This document shows, one piece after another, positions 32,901-42,890 of a stretch of 64,000 nt of DNA. Under the pieces are notes generated by a model. The model was not told where the DNA came from. It worked only from the letters and a program-made list of their open reading frames with translations, and did not search any database. This stretch comes from Nitzschia sp. DOCU1. Its lineage: Eukaryota > Bacillariophyta > Bacillariophyceae > Bacillariales > Bacillariaceae. The stretch's first letter is position 1. Every line of letters starts with the position of its first letter. Both the position numbers and the translations under genes were made by a program. The stretch is from assembly GCA_951394045.1 (NCBI GenBank), contig OX596000.1:1116001-1180000 (forward strand), read 5' to 3'.

Positions 32901-34242
32901 CTTTAACGAGCGGACCAACGACGAGAAACAAGAAAAGTCGAAGAACCCAGTCGATCCCTATGACGAGCTAGTATACGGAGATCAACACTCGTCACTCGTA
33001 GCCGAGATTCAAGGAATCATTCTTGCTGGCATGCTTGGTAAGCCCCTTAAACCGACGGTTCCATCATCATCAAAGCATTCGTTTGCAGGAGAACCGCTTC
33101 AGGAGAAATCGATGGGCTATAAGGGCGAACAGGTCCCCACATCAAAGTTGGAATTTGAAATTGACAATAATCTCTTGGTCGAGGAACAAGACGCACTGTC
33201 TACTTTCATCGCCCCCGACGCCCGTTTAGTCCGCAGTATGCGTCGATGCGACCGTCGCTTTTACCCTCTTCTGAAGGAGTGGGTCACGGTAGATGTCGTG
33301 GTGACAGATTTCGAAATCGTGTACTTTCAAGTAGAGGATACCAAGAAACAGGAGAATCATCCTACCGAAGCAACACGCAAACGGAGGGGCGATGCACTTC
33401 GACGTGCACTGCAAGCGACAAAGGGAGGGAAGGGACTTCGACTCATAGACGTCGCCTACGGGCGCAAGGTGGTTGGCCGTTTGGACCTGGCGGACGTGAC
33501 GCAAGTCCACGTCGAACGCGACGTGCCACTTGTGGATAATGCATCCCCCCGATATACGGAGCCAAGCGACGGCCAGATTGTTGAGGTTAAGAAGCAGCTG
33601 CCGTCCGAGTTCTGGCAAAAGCCGTCTCACGTTGAAGTCCATACCCAGTGTATAGTGACGCGATGGGCCACCTTGAAAGAAGACCGCCTCAGACTTGATT
33701 CTGCCCACGGTACTTTGCTCCTACGGTATTTTTCGGATCTGAACCAGGTATCTAGCTCTCTCAAGAAAGGCATTGCATTCCAATGGGCAAAGACAGTTGC
33801 CCATATCTGTGGAACAGATCAACTAAAGCAGCCGCTTCATAACTTTGGAGCCAATAATGATGATGAACTTCGGGACTACCTGGAGGTCATTCCCCTTCAC
33901 CACAGGACTCGAGATATCGTCGGATCTCCTAGGCGAATTGCTCGACGCTACTTTGCTGACCGTGCACGAACCTATTCCTCCAGGATAAATGCTTCTCAGC
34001 GAAGTTTAGCAGGAGGGGTATCAAAGCAATCTAAGTCCTTTGACGACGAGGAGAAAACTGGCTTCTTTCAGCTCCTCCAGCACAAACGAAGCTATTCTTT
34101 CGATCCCGATGCAAGAAGGGGCCGAGCTCAGGAGGGAGGAACCAGCAAAGCCAAGACTGATGGCAAACTCACAACGAACTACAAATTGTTCGACTCTTCT
34201 GGACTGGAGGACCAGAGGAGTTCACGTCTAACAGAGCCCTGA
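29920..34242 (+). pseudogene. MLO-like protein, copy 2, frameshifted
   Basis: Tandem paralogue of copy 1. Exons 1-2 (29920-30184, 30273-30984) and the start of exon 3 (31059) use the same two intron positions and phases as copy 1. The MLO core is intact, with HRPFFKAVLEVT, FNAFQSVLCAF, FHQLRIQFLEKNQ and LFWFHEPQLVISMIQSMQFGY. Two disruptions follow. Near 31880-31925 the frame shifts where copy 1 has its long repeat region, which is missing here, so a deletion probably caused it. At 32598-32602 one base is missing relative to copy 1 (GCTTGATCGG against GCCTTGATTGG), which creates a TGA in the middle of EPCTA-LIGLRVLRFW. Beyond it the frame is open to 34242 and retains the conserved C-terminal domain (LVRSMRRCDRR, GRKVVG, HICGTDQL). 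Either an incipient pseudogene or an assembly with base errors; the strong conservation downstream of the breaks leaves the second possibility open. Confidence 0.6.
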
Positions 34243-34330
34243 CATTGGACGATCCATATACAACAAGTAATTGCTCGTTTCTCACAAACTAAGCTAGCTT
34301 CTAAATCGATAGCGCGCACTCTTCGCTGTT

Positions 34331-35566
34331 CTAATAGTAGTAGCTCTTTCGATTGCCCTGCTTGCAGTCCTCTCGTTGATTTCCTAGCACCTCGGAAACA
34401 TCCCATTGTAACGACGTCCATTCCATTTCGTACTCCGAAGGGATGTTTCCGTCGAAACAATTTGCCGAAAAGTTGGCCTCGAGAATTTTCCTCCAAGAAA
34501 CGTATGAATCTGGGAGAGTTCCAGTCAGGGAATTCTCGTGGAGATACACATGCGCAAGGTTGGTCCACCGACTCCAAGCGTTGGGGAGGGTCCCGGTCAA
34601 GACATTTAGCGAAAGGTCCAAACCATACAAGGCAGTCCACTGACTCCAAGAGTCAGGAAGCGTGCCAGTCAGATTGTTATCGAACATATACACAAGCTTC
34701 ACGTTGGGCCACTCGCTCCAAGCGTCAGAGAGAGCGCCAGTCAAGGAATTCTGAGAAAGCGACAACAATGACAAGGAGGTCCATTGACTCCAAGAGTCGG
34801 GGAGTGTGCCTGTAAGATTGTTTTCGTGGAGATACACAATCTGCACGTTGGACCAGTCCCTCCAGGCGCTTGGGAGTGTCCCAGTCAGGGCATTTTGATA
34901 AAGGGACAGCTCTGACAGGGCGGTACATTGACTCCAAGAGTCCGGAAGGGTACAGGTCAGATTATTTTCGTAAAGATAAAGAATCTGTACGTTCCTCCAT
35001 TCACTCCAAGCGTCAGGGAGTGAACCAGTCAGGGCATTTTGATATAGCGTCACGATCTCCACGTTGGTCCACCAGCTCCACTCGTTAGGGAGTGTGTCAG
35101 TCAAGGCATTTTGATTAAGGACCAACTGTGACAATGCGGACCATTGACTCCAAGAGTCCGGAAGGGTGCCTGTCAGATTGTTTTCGCGGAGATTCACAGT
35201 CTTGACCTTGGGCCATTCACTCCAAGCGTCAGGGAGTGCCCCAGTAAAAGTATTTTGAGAAAGATACAACTCTGACAATGCTGTCCATCGACTTAAAGAG
35301 CTTGGGAGTGTGCCGGTCAGATAGTTGTCGTACAGAGATAAAATCTCCACGCTGGACCATTGACCCCAAGCGTCCGGGAGTGTGCCAGTCAAGGCATTTT
35401 GATAAAGAGCCAACCATTTCAAGGCGGGCCATTGACTCCAAGAGTCGGGAAGTGTGCCCGTAAGATTGTTTTGGTGGAGAAACACTTTCTCCACGTTTGG
35501 CCATTCACTCCAAGCGTCAGGGAGTGTCCCGGTCAAGGCATTTTGAGCAAGGGTCAATTCCGACAA
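34331..35566 (-). pseudogene. Leucine-rich-repeat gene, 3' part, split by the retrotransposon
   Basis: Fifteen LRRs of the plant-type consensus (N-x-LTGTLP) followed by a C-terminal cap (NCFDGNIPSEY) and a short basic/Tyr tail. The repeats alternate between two forms, NALTGTLPDAWSEW and NNLTGTLPDSWSQW, so the DNA has a higher-order unit of about 144 bp. The Trp at the end of each motif is conserved. LRR proteins of this sort in diatoms are usually extracellular or membrane-attached; no membrane helix is visible in this half. The first repeat reads straight on from the sequence at 41971 once the retrotransposon and one GACAA copy are removed, which proves the two halves were one gene. Confidence 0.85.
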
Positions 35567-35880
35567 TAAGAAAACGGATGGATTCGTATGATTCTTTCGA
35601 TCCGATGGACTCGATTGCGTCACGAGGAAACTACGGTTTGTTATGGGACTACAGTTGACTGCTACCTACGGTAGGTTGCAACGTCAGCTATTGGGAAGAT
35701 GACAGTCATTCGGCGGGGGGAGACAACGTCATCGCAGGAGTCATCGGGATGACTTCATGGGGTAATCGGGGCAATGGGACGGGTGGGGACCGGAGTGTAG
35801 TTACAATGTCTCTTTAAAGTATAGTGAAGCTACTACTACGGGAGATTAGCCTCTTGACCGAGGCCTACTACAATTTATTA
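35567..35880 (+). repeat. Left LTR, 314 bp
   Basis: Matches the right LTR except for A against C at position 8 of the LTR and C against T in CCTA(C/T)GGTAGG. TTTAAAGTATAG near 35813 may act as TATA-type promoter. Confidence 0.9.
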
Positions 35881-35922
35881 GATTAACAGTCGCAGTAGCG
35901 TCTGTTGTGAAAGTTTCTGGCG

Positions 35923-38900
35923 ATGGCACCAGCGTCCGGAGGAGGAGGAGATCCGTTGCCGACGCCGACGACTCGTTCGATGGCCAGAAAGGCGATTTTG
36001 GACCGCATCCTCAAGGAAGTCATCGGGTATGATGATGATGACCCTATGATAAAGGCTTTGGATGATGCTGGAATCAAAGAGATGCCTGACCTTTTGGCTC
36101 TAACCGATACACAAGTTGAGTCGTTGAGTTACTCCGACGCGACTGGTGCGCAGAAACCACTTCCCCTCCCGCAACGCAACGTGATTAAAATCCTGAAGGC
36201 ATGGAACGCTTATTTGCTTCAGGAATTAAGTCTACGCAAGGTGGATTGGTCTGATGAGATTGAAATCAACGAGGATACTTGGGATGAATATCGTGTCGGA
36301 GTTTACGACCCCGACAGTCCTACCAAGAGGCAGCCGCCCGCCTCGAACCCGAGTAATACCAATCCCCCGCCTGGTGCGCCGCCTGCGACCAACTACGCGT
36401 CCACCCGAGGAACGACTCCCGCTCAAGATTTTAAGAAAGGCATTAAACGTGACAAGTCTCATTATTCGGAGTTGAAAGATGAAGCACTCTGGGACGAATG
36501 GAAGCGAGCAACACTTGCTACCGCAGCGTCTCATGGCGTCGAAGAGATTTTCAACCCCAATTACAAGCCGAAGACTGCCGATGAATTTTACCTTTTTATG
36601 GAAAAGCAAAAGTTTGTCTACGATGTTCTGAACTCAAAGTTGCTGACTTCCCAAGGCCAGTTCCTCATCAAGAAACATGAAGGGACACGCGATGCTCAAT
36701 CTGTGTGGACAGAATATTTGGCCCACGTTGAGTCATCTACCAAGGCTCTTATGGACAGGCGACAGATCATGCAAAAGATTACCACCACGCGACTTCCGTC
36801 GGATTATAAAGGAAGTTACCTCAGCTTCCTGAATAATTGGTTAGATCTATTGCGCCGCTTCGAGACTCTTTCCCCGATCTCAGCTCATATGAGTGACGAT
36901 CAGAAGAAGGATGCCTTACAAGCCATGTTGTTCTATCACAGCGAGTTTTCCCATGTTGATGACTTTGATTTCTATCAACAAGGATCTGGAATGTCCGCGA
37001 GTACTTACGATCAATACCTTACTTCCGTGCAGCGTGTAGCCATGAAGTTGGATCAACAAAGGTCAGTCCGCAAGGAAGCGCCCCGAAGTCGCTCTATCAA
37101 CTTCGCCGGGATCGAAGATGCGATCGTTAATGACGTCTATGACGACAATCCAAGCGACTACCCAGACGAGGACGAGGACTTCGAGTACTCAGTTTATTTG
37201 ACGAAGACCGGTACGAGAAACCGCTTCCAACCACGTCGTCCAGCAATGCCAAAGGACGTGTGGTACAAATTGAAGACCGAAGATCAGACAGCTTGGGACC
37301 AGATCTCTGACGAAGGAAAACGCGCTATCTTGTTCGCCTACAAGGAGTCGATGGCTGAGAACAAAAAGACGGCTCCGAAAGCAACGCCTCGGCACGTAAG
37401 CGTAGCTGAACAAGAGGAAGAGCAAGTAGATACTCAGGAAGGAAATGAAGACAATGATCGTGCTCCCGAAGAACCGGCCCATGACGTTTCTGATGACGAT
37501 CTTGAACGTTGGGTTACGATGTCGACTACCAGAAAAAATGTGAACCCTCTCGACGTGGCTAACGTTCTATCTAGTAGTAAGTCCAAGACCCCGAAGAAAA
37601 AGCCCAACTTGAAGATTGATACCAAGGTCAACAAACATGCTATCACGTACAAGGTTACCCGAGCACATCGTGACCACAATTCGACTTCCCTAGTTGATCG
37701 TGGGGCTAATGGTGGAATCGCCGGCGATAATTCACGAGTTATTGCTGTTACAGATCGGAGAGTCAACGTCTCTGGGCTTGATAACCACGAGCTCACGGAC
37801 CTGAAGATCGTGACTGCAGGTGGTGTATCGCCTACCAAACGTGGCGATGTGATCTTGATCATGCACCAGTATGCACTGATTCCGGGGAGTGGGACCATTC
37901 ACTCCTCTCATCAGCTCGAGCATTTTGGGCAACGCGTTGACGACAAGGCGATTTCTTGTGGAGGCAAACAGGAGTTAGAAACACTAGAAGGTCACGTTCT
38001 TCCAATCGATTTCAAGAACGGTTTGCCTTACCTTCCGATGAGGCCGTTTACCGATCACGAATGGGAAACGCTCCCTCACGTTGTTTTGACATCGGATGCA
38101 GACTGGGATCCGAGCCTATCCGACTTTGCCAACTCGACAAACGATGCTTGGTACCAAGGATCTGCCCCACGCGTGCTGGGATATGACGATGAGGTTCCTT
38201 TGGAACCGATTGCTGTTTCCGTCAATTGGCACTTAATGGCAGACTTATCCTTCCTCGAGACCGAAATGATTTCCTCGTCCGAATATGAGGACGGATTGCA
38301 GATCGACCCGACTATCTCGGAATTACAGGTAGCTTTGCGGCGTATCCGACCTGCCGATCGAGACTACTCTCGGTATCGTCGTTATTTTCTAAATGCGCCA
38401 GCTGAGACGGTCGCTCGTACTTTTGAGGCTTCTACTCAATATGCCCGCGCTGGTATAATTGAGGGCCCCATTACTAATACATTACGAGCTGCATTTCCGG
38501 CTCTAAATGTTAAGAGGAGAAATGAGCCCGTGGCTACCGATACAGTCTACACTGATGTGCCCTCTATCCACGGAGGTTACCGTGCGGCACAGTTCTTCTG
38601 CGGTGTTGACACGAAATTTTCGGATATCTATGGGGTTCAGACGGATGGAGATTTTATCAAGGTCCTCCAAGACAACATACGATGTCGAGGCGCGATGGAT
38701 ACTCTAGTGAGTGACCGTGCTAAGGCGGAGATCAGCAAGAGAGTCAAGGATTTGTTGCGACACCTCTGCATTGATGAATGGCAGAGCGAGCCGCACCAAC
38801 ATCAACAGAATCCTGCTGAACGGCAGTATCGTCTAATCAAGAGAGCTACTAATTACGTCCTAAATACCACAAATGCTCCGGCGTATTGTTGGTTATTAGC

Positions 38901-41445
38901 GATGGAATATGTCTGCTATATCAATAACAGACTTGCTCGTGGTTCCTTGGATTGGCGCACGCCATTTGAGCGTTTGTTTGGCTATACGCCTGATATTAGT
39001 ATGATTATCAGGTACTCTTTCTGGGATCGAGTATACGTCAAACGCGTCGAAGCGCGGGGAGGAAACTTTCCGTCAGTTGGTGACGAAGTTGAAGGTCGCT
39101 TCGTCGGGTTTGCCGAAACTGTGGGGCACCCGATGACATATAAAGTCCTGACTACGGATACAAAGCAGTTGCTAATTCGTTCTCGCCTGCGTCTTGCTTC
39201 TGCCGGACAAAATCGAAGAGCCACCGCCGATGCCCAGGCCGCCGTCGATGCCCGTGATGGCGAAGAGGTACCGGAAGACGGGGGGCCATCTGATGATGAC
39301 GGCCCGAATGTGACCTTCGATCCTGGCGGAGACCTAGCCAATGACGATAACGTCCCTAATCTAATCCAACGACGGGAACGTCCGATGGCGATCATTGATC
39401 CCGAAGATATCATAGGCCGGACCTACCTATCCGTTCCTGCTGAAGATGGAACTCGCCTACGCCTGCGCATTACTGAAGCCCTCGAACGCATCGATCGTGA
39501 GATAGAGTCGGCGGAAGAAGTAGTTCAGTTTCGGGCTACGAGTTCTGATGGCACCTACGAAGAGATCCAGTCTTATAATCAGATTCTGGATAAGTTAGAA
39601 CAAGCCGACGGAACGGATGAGGTGTGGAAGTTTCGTTCAATTGATGGACACCAAGGTCCGCTCACCAAAGCAGATCCTAATTATAAGGGATCCAAATGGA
39701 ATGTCCGGGTAAACTGGGAGAACGGGGAGGTTACTTATGAGCCCCTCTCCATTATCGGCAAGAGCGATCCCGTTTCATGCGCTATCTACGCGAGCAGCAA
39801 TAACCTTCTTCATCTCGAGGGTTGGAAACAGTTTGCTAGACTTGCGCGACGACAAAAGAAATTATTACGCCTCGTCAACCAGGCGAAACTACAGTCTTTC
39901 CGTACAGCGCCTAATTACAAGTTTGGAGTTGAAGTCCCGCGCAATCACCAACATGCAATGGAACTCGACCGGCGTAATGGGAACAACGCATGGAGAGAAG
40001 CCGAGTTGAAAGAACTCGGGCAAATAGACGAGTACCAAACGTTCACAGACTGCGGCGTAGGAGTTGCTCCCCGTGGTTACAAGCGTATACGATACCATAT
40101 CGTCTACGATGTCAAACATGACCTGCGACGGAAGGCCAGGTTGGTAGCAAACGGCAACCAAGCTCCGACTCCTATCTCGAGTGTGTATTCGAGCGTGGTA
40201 TCGTTGAGAGGCCTACGGATTTGTCTGTTCCTTGCAGAGCTGAACGAGCTCGAAACATGGACGACGGATATCGGTAACGCCTACCTAGAGGCAACTACTG
40301 ATGAAAAGGTTTATGTTGTAGCAGGTCCTGAGTTCGGTGATCGAGAAGGACATTCGCTAATCATCTCCAAAGCCCTCTATGGATTGTACTCAAGCGGAAA
40401 AATGTGGTGGCAGAGACTCAGCGAGGTTTTGGCTGAAATGGGGTTTGTTCCGTCGAAGGCAGAGAACGACATTTGGATGAGACGGAATGGCGATCACTAC
40501 GAGTACATCGCGAGGTACGTGGACGACCTAGCGATATCATCGAAGCGAAATCAAGAAATCATCGACGAACTAGTCAACAAGTTCAAGTTTAAGTTGAAAG
40601 GGACAGGCCCTATCACTTACCACCTCGGAGCCGATTTCTTTCGGGATGGCGACGGCGTTTTGTGTATGGCACCGAAGCGCTACATCGAGCGGATGTGTGA
40701 GACATACAAGCGAATCTTTGGCGAAGGGCCAAAGCACAAGTACCACTCACCACTCGAAAAGGGCGATCATCCTGAATTGGACAATTCTGAGGAGTTGGAC
40801 GCCGAAGGTATCAAGATCTATCAGTCTTTGATCGGAGCTGCACAATGGGTAATTTCTCTCGGTCGCTTCGATATCGCGACGGCGATTATGACGCTATCAA
40901 GTTTTCGGGCCGCCCCGCGCGCCGGTCATTTAGACCGCCTGAAACGAGTTTATGGCTATATCTCGAAAATGAGATCGGGCGCTATTCGATTTCGCACGGA
41001 GATTCCGGACTATTCCGGCGTTACCGTCCCTGAATACGACTGGGCCACAAGTGTGTATGGAAATGTAGAGGAGCTGATTCCAGAAGACGCGCCAGAACCG
41101 CTAGGTAAACCTGTTGTTACCACGACATGGTTCGATGCGAACCTATGCCACGACTTGAGTACCGGAAAATCAGTGACTGGGATTCTGCACTTACTTAACA
41201 AGACTCCTATTGACTACTTCTCGAAGAAGCAGCCGCTAGTCGAGACAGCGACGTTCGGAAGCGAATTCATGTCTGCCAGGCAAGCTACGGAGCAAGTCAT
41301 GGACCTCCGAAACACTCTTCGCTACCTTGGAGTGCCGATTCAAGGAAAGTCCTGGATGTTTGGCGACAACAAGACCGTTTGCGACAGCGCGTCGAAACCT
41401 GCAGCCAAACTCACGAAGCGACATGTGATCTTGTCGTACCATTGA
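35923..41445 (+). CDS. Copia Gag-Pol polyprotein, stopped early in RNase H
   Basis: A 1,840-residue single ORF with an ATG at 35923. Order of domains is Copia-type: Gag (about 1-560, no CCHC knuckle seen), aspartic protease with DRGA (about 592-595), integrase with VDTKFSD, VSDR and NPAE giving D, D and E (about 895-965), reverse transcriptase with KARLVANGNQ, TDIGNAYLEA and YVDD (about 1531), and RNase H with WFDANLCHD (about 1733) and GSEF. The integrase-before-RT order separates it from Gypsy. The stop TGA at 41443-41445 interrupts the family's usual end: the same frame continues for 57 codons (including PGKHNPADILSK) to TAG at 41617-41619, so an Arg codon CGA probably became TGA. The RNase H tail is lost unless the stop is read through. 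Copying of this element by itself is therefore doubtful. Confidence 0.9.
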   Translation: MAPASGGGGDPLPTPTTRSMARKAILDRILKEVIGYDDDDPMIKALDDAGIKEMPDLLALTDTQVESLSYSDATGAQKPLPLPQRNVIKILKAWNAYLLQELSLRKVDWSDEIEINEDTWDEYRVGVYDPDSPTKRQPPASNPSNTNPPPGAPPATNYASTRGTTPAQDFKKGIKRDKSHYSELKDEALWDEWKRATLATAASHGVEEIFNPNYKPKTADEFYLFMEKQKFVYDVLNSKLLTSQGQFLIKKHEGTRDAQSVWTEYLAHVESSTKALMDRRQIMQKITTTRLPSDYKGSYLSFLNNWLDLLRRFETLSPISAHMSDDQKKDALQAMLFYHSEFSHVDDFDFYQQGSGMSASTYDQYLTSVQRVAMKLDQQRSVRKEAPRSRSINFAGIEDAIVNDVYDDNPSDYPDEDEDFEYSVYLTKTGTRNRFQPRRPAMPKDVWYKLKTEDQTAWDQISDEGKRAILFAYKESMAENKKTAPKATPRHVSVAEQEEEQVDTQEGNEDNDRAPEEPAHDVSDDDLERWVTMSTTRKNVNPLDVANVLSSSKSKTPKKKPNLKIDTKVNKHAITYKVTRAHRDHNSTSLVDRGANGGIAGDNSRVIAVTDRRVNVSGLDNHELTDLKIVTAGGVSPTKRGDVILIMHQYALIPGSGTIHSSHQLEHFGQRVDDKAISCGGKQELETLEGHVLPIDFKNGLPYLPMRPFTDHEWETLPHVVLTSDADWDPSLSDFANSTNDAWYQGSAPRVLGYDDEVPLEPIAVSVNWHLMADLSFLETEMISSSEYEDGLQIDPTISELQVALRRIRPADRDYSRYRRYFLNAPAETVARTFEASTQYARAGIIEGPITNTLRAAFPALNVKRRNEPVATDTVYTDVPSIHGGYRAAQFFCGVDTKFSDIYGVQTDGDFIKVLQDNIRCRGAMDTLVSDRAKAEISKRVKDLLRHLCIDEWQSEPHQHQQNPAERQYRLIKRATNYVLNTTNAPAYCWLLAMEYVCYINNRLARGSLDWRTPFERLFGYTPDISMIIRYSFWDRVYVKRVEARGGNFPSVGDEVEGRFVGFAETVGHPMTYKVLTTDTKQLLIRSRLRLASAGQNRRATADAQAAVDARDGEEVPEDGGPSDDDGPNVTFDPGGDLANDDNVPNLIQRRERPMAIIDPEDIIGRTYLSVPAEDGTRLRLRITEALERIDREIESAEEVVQFRATSSDGTYEEIQSYNQILDKLEQADGTDEVWKFRSIDGHQGPLTKADPNYKGSKWNVRVNWENGEVTYEPLSIIGKSDPVSCAIYASSNNLLHLEGWKQFARLARRQKKLLRLVNQAKLQSFRTAPNYKFGVEVPRNHQHAMELDRRNGNNAWREAELKELGQIDEYQTFTDCGVGVAPRGYKRIRYHIVYDVKHDLRRKARLVANGNQAPTPISSVYSSVVSLRGLRICLFLAELNELETWTTDIGNAYLEATTDEKVYVVAGPEFGDREGHSLIISKALYGLYSSGKMWWQRLSEVLAEMGFVPSKAENDIWMRRNGDHYEYIARYVDDLAISSKRNQEIIDELVNKFKFKLKGTGPITYHLGADFFRDGDGVLCMAPKRYIERMCETYKRIFGEGPKHKYHSPLEKGDHPELDNSEELDAEGIKIYQSLIGAAQWVISLGRFDIATAIMTLSSFRAAPRAGHLDRLKRVYGYISKMRSGAIRFRTEIPDYSGVTVPEYDWATSVYGNVEELIPEDAPEPLGKPVVTTTWFDANLCHDLSTGKSVTGILHLLNKTPIDYFSKKQPLVETATFGSEFMSARQATEQVMDLRNTLRYLGVPIQGKSWMFGDNKTVCDSASKPAAKLTKRHVILSYH

Positions 41446-41651
41446 GTTCGTGAAGCAGTTGCTGCTGGTATCATCGCGTTACTGCATGTACCCGGCAAGC
41501 ACAATCCCGCCGACATTCTCTCCAAGGCGTGGGGATATACGGATATCTGGAGAATGCTGAAGGTCGTGTTGTTCTGGGAAGGAGACACCAGTCCTCTGGC
41601 GGAAGAGGCTGAAACCTAGTTTTCCACCGGATCGTGCAGGATCACGGGGAG

Positions 41652-41965
41652 TAAGAAACCGGATGGATTCGTATGATTCTTTCGATCCGATGGACTCGAT
41701 TGCGTCACGAGGAAACTACGGTTTGTTATGGGACTACAGTTGACTGCTACCTATGGTAGGTTGCAACGTCAGCTATTGGGAAGATGACAGTCATTCGGCG
41801 GGGGGAGACAACGTCATCGCAGGAGTCATCGGGATGACTTCATGGGGTAATCGGGGCAATGGGACGGGTGGGGACCGGAGTGTAGTTACAATGTCTCTTT
41901 AAAGTATAGTGAAGCTACTACTACGGGAGATTAGCCTCTTGACCGAGGCCTACTACAATTTATTA
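41652..41965 (+). repeat. Right LTR, 314 bp
   Basis: 312 of 314 positions are identical with the left LTR. It is followed at once by the target duplication GACAA (41966-41970). Confidence 0.9.
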
Positions 41966-42735
41966 GACAATGCTGACCATTGACTCCAAGAGTCGGGAAG
42001 TGTGCTGGTCAGATGGTTGGTGTAGAGATACATAACCTCCATGCTGGACCATGCACCCCAAGAATGGGAGGGGCCAGTTAGTTTCTTTTTGGAAAGTACC
42101 ATAGCTTCCAATTCTGTTAACTGATCCCAGGCGTTTGGGAGTGTCCCTGCCAGGGCATTCGTGCTCAAATCCATTACTTCCAACTTCGAAAGTTGACCAA
42201 TTTCGCTCGGGAGAGTTCCGGTCAACAAATTGATAGAAAGAGAAAGAAAGCGAAGAAGCCCCGACAAAGCTTGAAATAGTGAAACAGGCATCGTCCCTGT
42301 CAAATCGTTGTCAGGCAGCCGAAGCCCTTGAAGACTGGTGGGCGATTCCAACTCGGTTGTAATAGTACCACGTAGGCTACATCCAGTAAGATCCAATAGT
42401 TGCAACCCTGTCAGATCAGCAAACTAGGACGGTATTGGCTAAGGGTCAAAAAGGTTATTGTCCAATCCCAGCTCGTTGAGATCCGAAAGATACATTAGAA
42501 TGCTAGGTATTGCATTTTGGAGGCCGTTTTGAGGTTTTGAGCGATACGAAGAGATCGATGTCGTAAACACCAGCTGGAAGTGATGTAACATCGATCCCGT
42601 CGAAAGTCCCAGTATCGTAGTATCATGGAAGAGCCACACGGTGGCCGATTCACAAGGGGGGGGGCTGGCCCTGCTCGCGAATTTGGCGGGAGAAGTTAAA
42701 AGGTACCGTAGTACTTTGCCTACCAGCATATCCAA
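41966..42735 (-). pseudogene. Leucine-rich-repeat gene, 5' part, with stop codons
   Basis: The frame continues the 34331-35566 LRR gene on the far side of the retrotransposon. Seen are about six LRRs (LLDLTGCSLRGTI, LRLPDNDLTGTMP, NLLTGTLPSEIGQL, NALAGTLPNAW) and, before them, LNELGLDNNLF. Two in-frame TAG codons lie at 42439-42441 and 42424-42426. One sits where a Gln (CAG) is expected in the IPSQFADL consensus. These breaks are independent of the insertion. The N-terminal part (42450-42735) is only weakly LRR-like, and the true start is unclear. Confidence 0.75.
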
Positions 42736-42890
42736 CTACCGTTAACCTTTACTCTCTGGATGGGCGATCCTGCAACTTCGTCGCTACGAAAATTCCCGCC
42801 GACGAGCTTCGAAGATTTCTGGTGTCATAGAGATGCAGCGCGACGCTTCATCATCTCTCTCTACTACGACCTTAACTTTACTTTTCGACC

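Larger units (their letters stand above)
35562..41970 (+). mobile_element. Ty1/Copia LTR retrotransposon (CoDi-like), full length
   Basis: Complete element 35567-41965, flanked by the direct repeat GACAA at 35562-35566 and 41966-41970. The LTRs are 314 bp each (35567-35880, 41652-41965), start with TAAG and end with TTATTA, so the ends are TAA...TTA instead of the usual TG...CA. They differ at two positions only. A purine-rich GGGGAG precedes the right LTR (polypurine tract candidate). No clear tRNA primer-binding site was recognised after the left LTR. One long ORF encodes Gag-Pol. Inserted into the LRR gene on the opposite strand. Confidence 0.92.

Noticed and set aside
34400..35566. Regular repeats suggestive of a CRISPR-like or satellite array
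   Set aside because: The period reflects coding LRR units in a continuous frame; there are no identical repeats with unique spacers.
38500..39000. Possible viral origin of the integrase-bearing ORF
   Set aside because: LTRs, target duplication and Copia domain order identify an endogenous retrotransposon with no envelope gene.
34331..42735. LRR gene as part of an immune receptor cluster
   Set aside because: No NB-ARC, TIR or kinase domain is present nearby, and the gene is broken.
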